Source of the DNA: Candidatus Lutibacillus vidarii | Lineage (GTDB): Bacteria; Actinomycetota; Actinomycetes; Actinomycetales; Dermatophilaceae | NCBI GenBank assembly: GCA_016717165.1 | Contig: JADKGA010000002.1 | Span: 1,178,001 to 1,242,000 of the forward strand | Direction of reading: 5' to 3' | Length of the DNA: 64,000 bases | Shown: positions 62,840 to 64,000 of the stretch, piece after piece | Numbering within the stretch: position 1 is the first letter of the stretch | How the letters are laid out: every line of letters starts with the position of its first letter | Made by a program: the position numbers and the translations under genes | Notes under the pieces: generated by a model | The model's database searches: none | The model's input: the letters and a program-made list of their open reading frames with translations, nothing else | What the model was told of the DNA's origin: nothing

Positions 62840-62845
62840 TAGGGT
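62840..62845 (+). promoter_or_regulatory. -10 element of dop
   Basis: TAGGGT with seven bases to the ATG at 62853, consistent with a leaderless message. Confidence 0.5.
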
Positions 62846-62852
62846 TGGCGGT

Positions 62853-64000
62853 ATGACGGTGCGCCGGATCATGGGGGTGGAGACCGAGTACGGCATCTCC
62901 GTCCCGGGCCACCCCACGGCGAACCCGATGCTGCTCTCGGGAGCCGTCGTCACGGCATACGCGCAGGTCCACGGCCTGCGGACCGGACGGGGACGCTGGG
63001 ACTATGCCGACGAGGCGCCGCTGCGGGACGCCCGTGGCTTCGAGATGTCGCGGATGATGGCCGACCCGAGCCAGCTGACCGACGAGGACCCGACGATGGC
63101 CAATGTCGTCCTCACCAATGGCGCCCGCCTGTATGTCGACCACGCCCACCCGGAGTACAGCTCACCGGAGGTGACCAGCCCACGGGCCGCGGTGACCTGG
63201 GACCGGGCCGGTGAGGTCCTCGGCGCGCAGATCGTCGACCTGCTCGCCCAGGACCCGGGCGCCCCGGCGATCAACCTCTACAAGAACAACACCGACGGCA
63301 AGGGCGCCTCCTATGGCACCCACGAGAACTACCTCATGCGCCGCTCGACCCCGTTCGGACGGATCGCCCGCGACCTCATCCCCTTCTTCGTCGTCCGCCA
63401 GCTCATCTGCGGCGCGGGCCGGGTCGGGATCGGCCAGGACTCACGGACCGCGGGCTTCCAGATCAGCCAGCGGGCCGACTTCTTCGAGGTCGAGGTGGGC
63501 CTGGAGACCACCCTGAAACGGCCGATCGTCAACACCCGCGACGAGCCGCACGCCGAGGCGGACCGGTTCCGCCGGCTGCACGTCATCATCGGTGACGCGG
63601 TGCACTTCGACGTCGCCGGGCTGCTCCGGGTCGGCACGACCTCGCTGGTCCTGGGCATGATCGAGGCCGGCGTCCTGCCCGATCTCACCCTGCGCCGACC
63701 GGTCGGCACCCTGCATGAGATCTCGCACGACCCGACCCTGCGCCGCCTCGTCGAGCTCGCCGACGGGCGCCGGATGCGCGCCCTCGACCTGCTCTGGGTC
63801 TACCACGACGCCGCGGCGGCATACCTGGCGCGCGACGGGGGCAGCCCCGACGCCGACACGGCCGAGGTCATGACGTGGTGGGCGCAGATCCTCACCCGGC
63901 TGGGGGAGGACCCGATGTCCTGCGCGGCCGAGATCGACTGGGTCGCCAAGCTGCGCCTGCTCGAGGGCTACCGGGACCGGGACGGGCTGGGCTGGGGCGA
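62853..64000 (+). CDS. dop: Depupylase/deamidase Dop (3' end outside the window)
   Basis: Glutamine-synthetase-like enzyme that deamidates Pup and removes it from proteins; 382 codons are present and the end is cut by the window. MGVETEYGISVPGHP is the N-terminal nucleotide/metal motif. DHAHPEYSSPE, INLYKNNTDGKGASYGTHEN and a disordered stretch near residues 40-75 are typical of Dop rather than PafA. Its own -10 element precedes the ATG. It is normally next to arc; here four other genes intervene. Confidence 0.94.
   Translation, partial: MTVRRIMGVETEYGISVPGHPTANPMLLSGAVVTAYAQVHGLRTGRGRWDYADEAPLRDARGFEMSRMMADPSQLTDEDPTMANVVLTNGARLYVDHAHPEYSSPEVTSPRAAVTWDRAGEVLGAQIVDLLAQDPGAPAINLYKNNTDGKGASYGTHENYLMRRSTPFGRIARDLIPFFVVRQLICGAGRVGIGQDSRTAGFQISQRADFFEVEVGLETTLKRPIVNTRDEPHAEADRFRRLHVIIGDAVHFDVAGLLRVGTTSLVLGMIEAGVLPDLTLRRPVGTLHEISHDPTLRRLVELADGRRMRALDLLWVYHDAAAAYLARDGGSPDADTAEVMTWWAQILTRLGEDPMSCAAEIDWVAKLRLLEGYRDRDGLGWG

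Overview
The window reads as chromosomal DNA of a high-GC actinobacterium, probably order Micrococcales and near Intrasporangiaceae. That placement is inferred from the gene set, not from a database match. The supporting genes are a mycothiol gene (mshC), the Pup-proteasome ATPase Arc and depupylase Dop, two F420-type luciferase-like oxidoreductases, the actinobacterial cluster phosphomutase/DUF3090/SCO1664-like/mshC, and glycogen and cyanophycin reserve genes together. Coding is dense and there is no phage, IS transposase, CRISPR array or rRNA.

Layout. 1-2228 (minus): an alanine-racemase-like gene translationally coupled to a FemX ligase. 2452-5293: an ABC-F ATPase, then a DUF559-type nuclease-like gene flanked by three copies of a palindromic repeat. 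5821-14166: TrpB2, enoyl-CoA hydratase, an ABC exporter, SURF1, MoaA, a DUF3099 membrane protein, FabG and FabI. 14200-23683 is the reserve-polymer block: a Mur-ligase/TPR fusion protein, cyanophycin synthetase, cyanophycinase, an F420 oxidoreductase, GlgC and a GlgA/GlgM synthase. 23797-29179: orphan ABC ATPase, NfeD, SPFH protein, TSUP permease, SPOUT methylase, MFS exporter. 29280-34407: tRNA-Leu(GAG), M20 peptidase, DUF5703, an Asp-run protein, aldo/keto reductase, a second LLM oxidoreductase and UppP. 34408-35039 is a repeat-rich gap. 35040-44795: CorA, the mshC cluster, PAC2, MetH (frameshifted near its end) and a HAD phosphatase. 44824-52643: NDH-2, an aminobutyraldehyde-type dehydrogenase, a nucleotidyltransferase, a class III aminotransferase and a secreted M6 protease. 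52773-64000: a RecB-like nuclease, M50 protease, TrmI, Arc, a membrane alpha/beta hydrolase, GuaB1, Prs, DUF3054 (frameshifted) and Dop (cut by the window edge).

How genes work together. GlgC and the GlgA/GlgM synthase diverge from one 93-bp region, and GlgC is followed on its strand by an oxidoreductase, cyanophycinase and cyanophycin synthetase, so carbon and nitrogen reserve functions sit in one block. The Mur-ligase/TPR protein is a paralogue of the C-terminal half of cyanophycin synthetase and converges on it; it is the best candidate here for an undescribed activity. TrmI, Arc and Dop form the familiar proteasome neighbourhood, but here a hydrolase, GuaB1, Prs and DUF3054 lie between Arc and Dop.

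Two signals run through the whole window. About two dozen start codons lie 6-8 nt after a TANNNT -10 element, implying pervasive leaderless transcription; this also decided several start sites. The heptamer GTATG(A/C)C is strongly over-represented on both strands. Two genes (metH, DUF3054) carry what looks like a single extra base in a G/C run, which may be assembly error or real.
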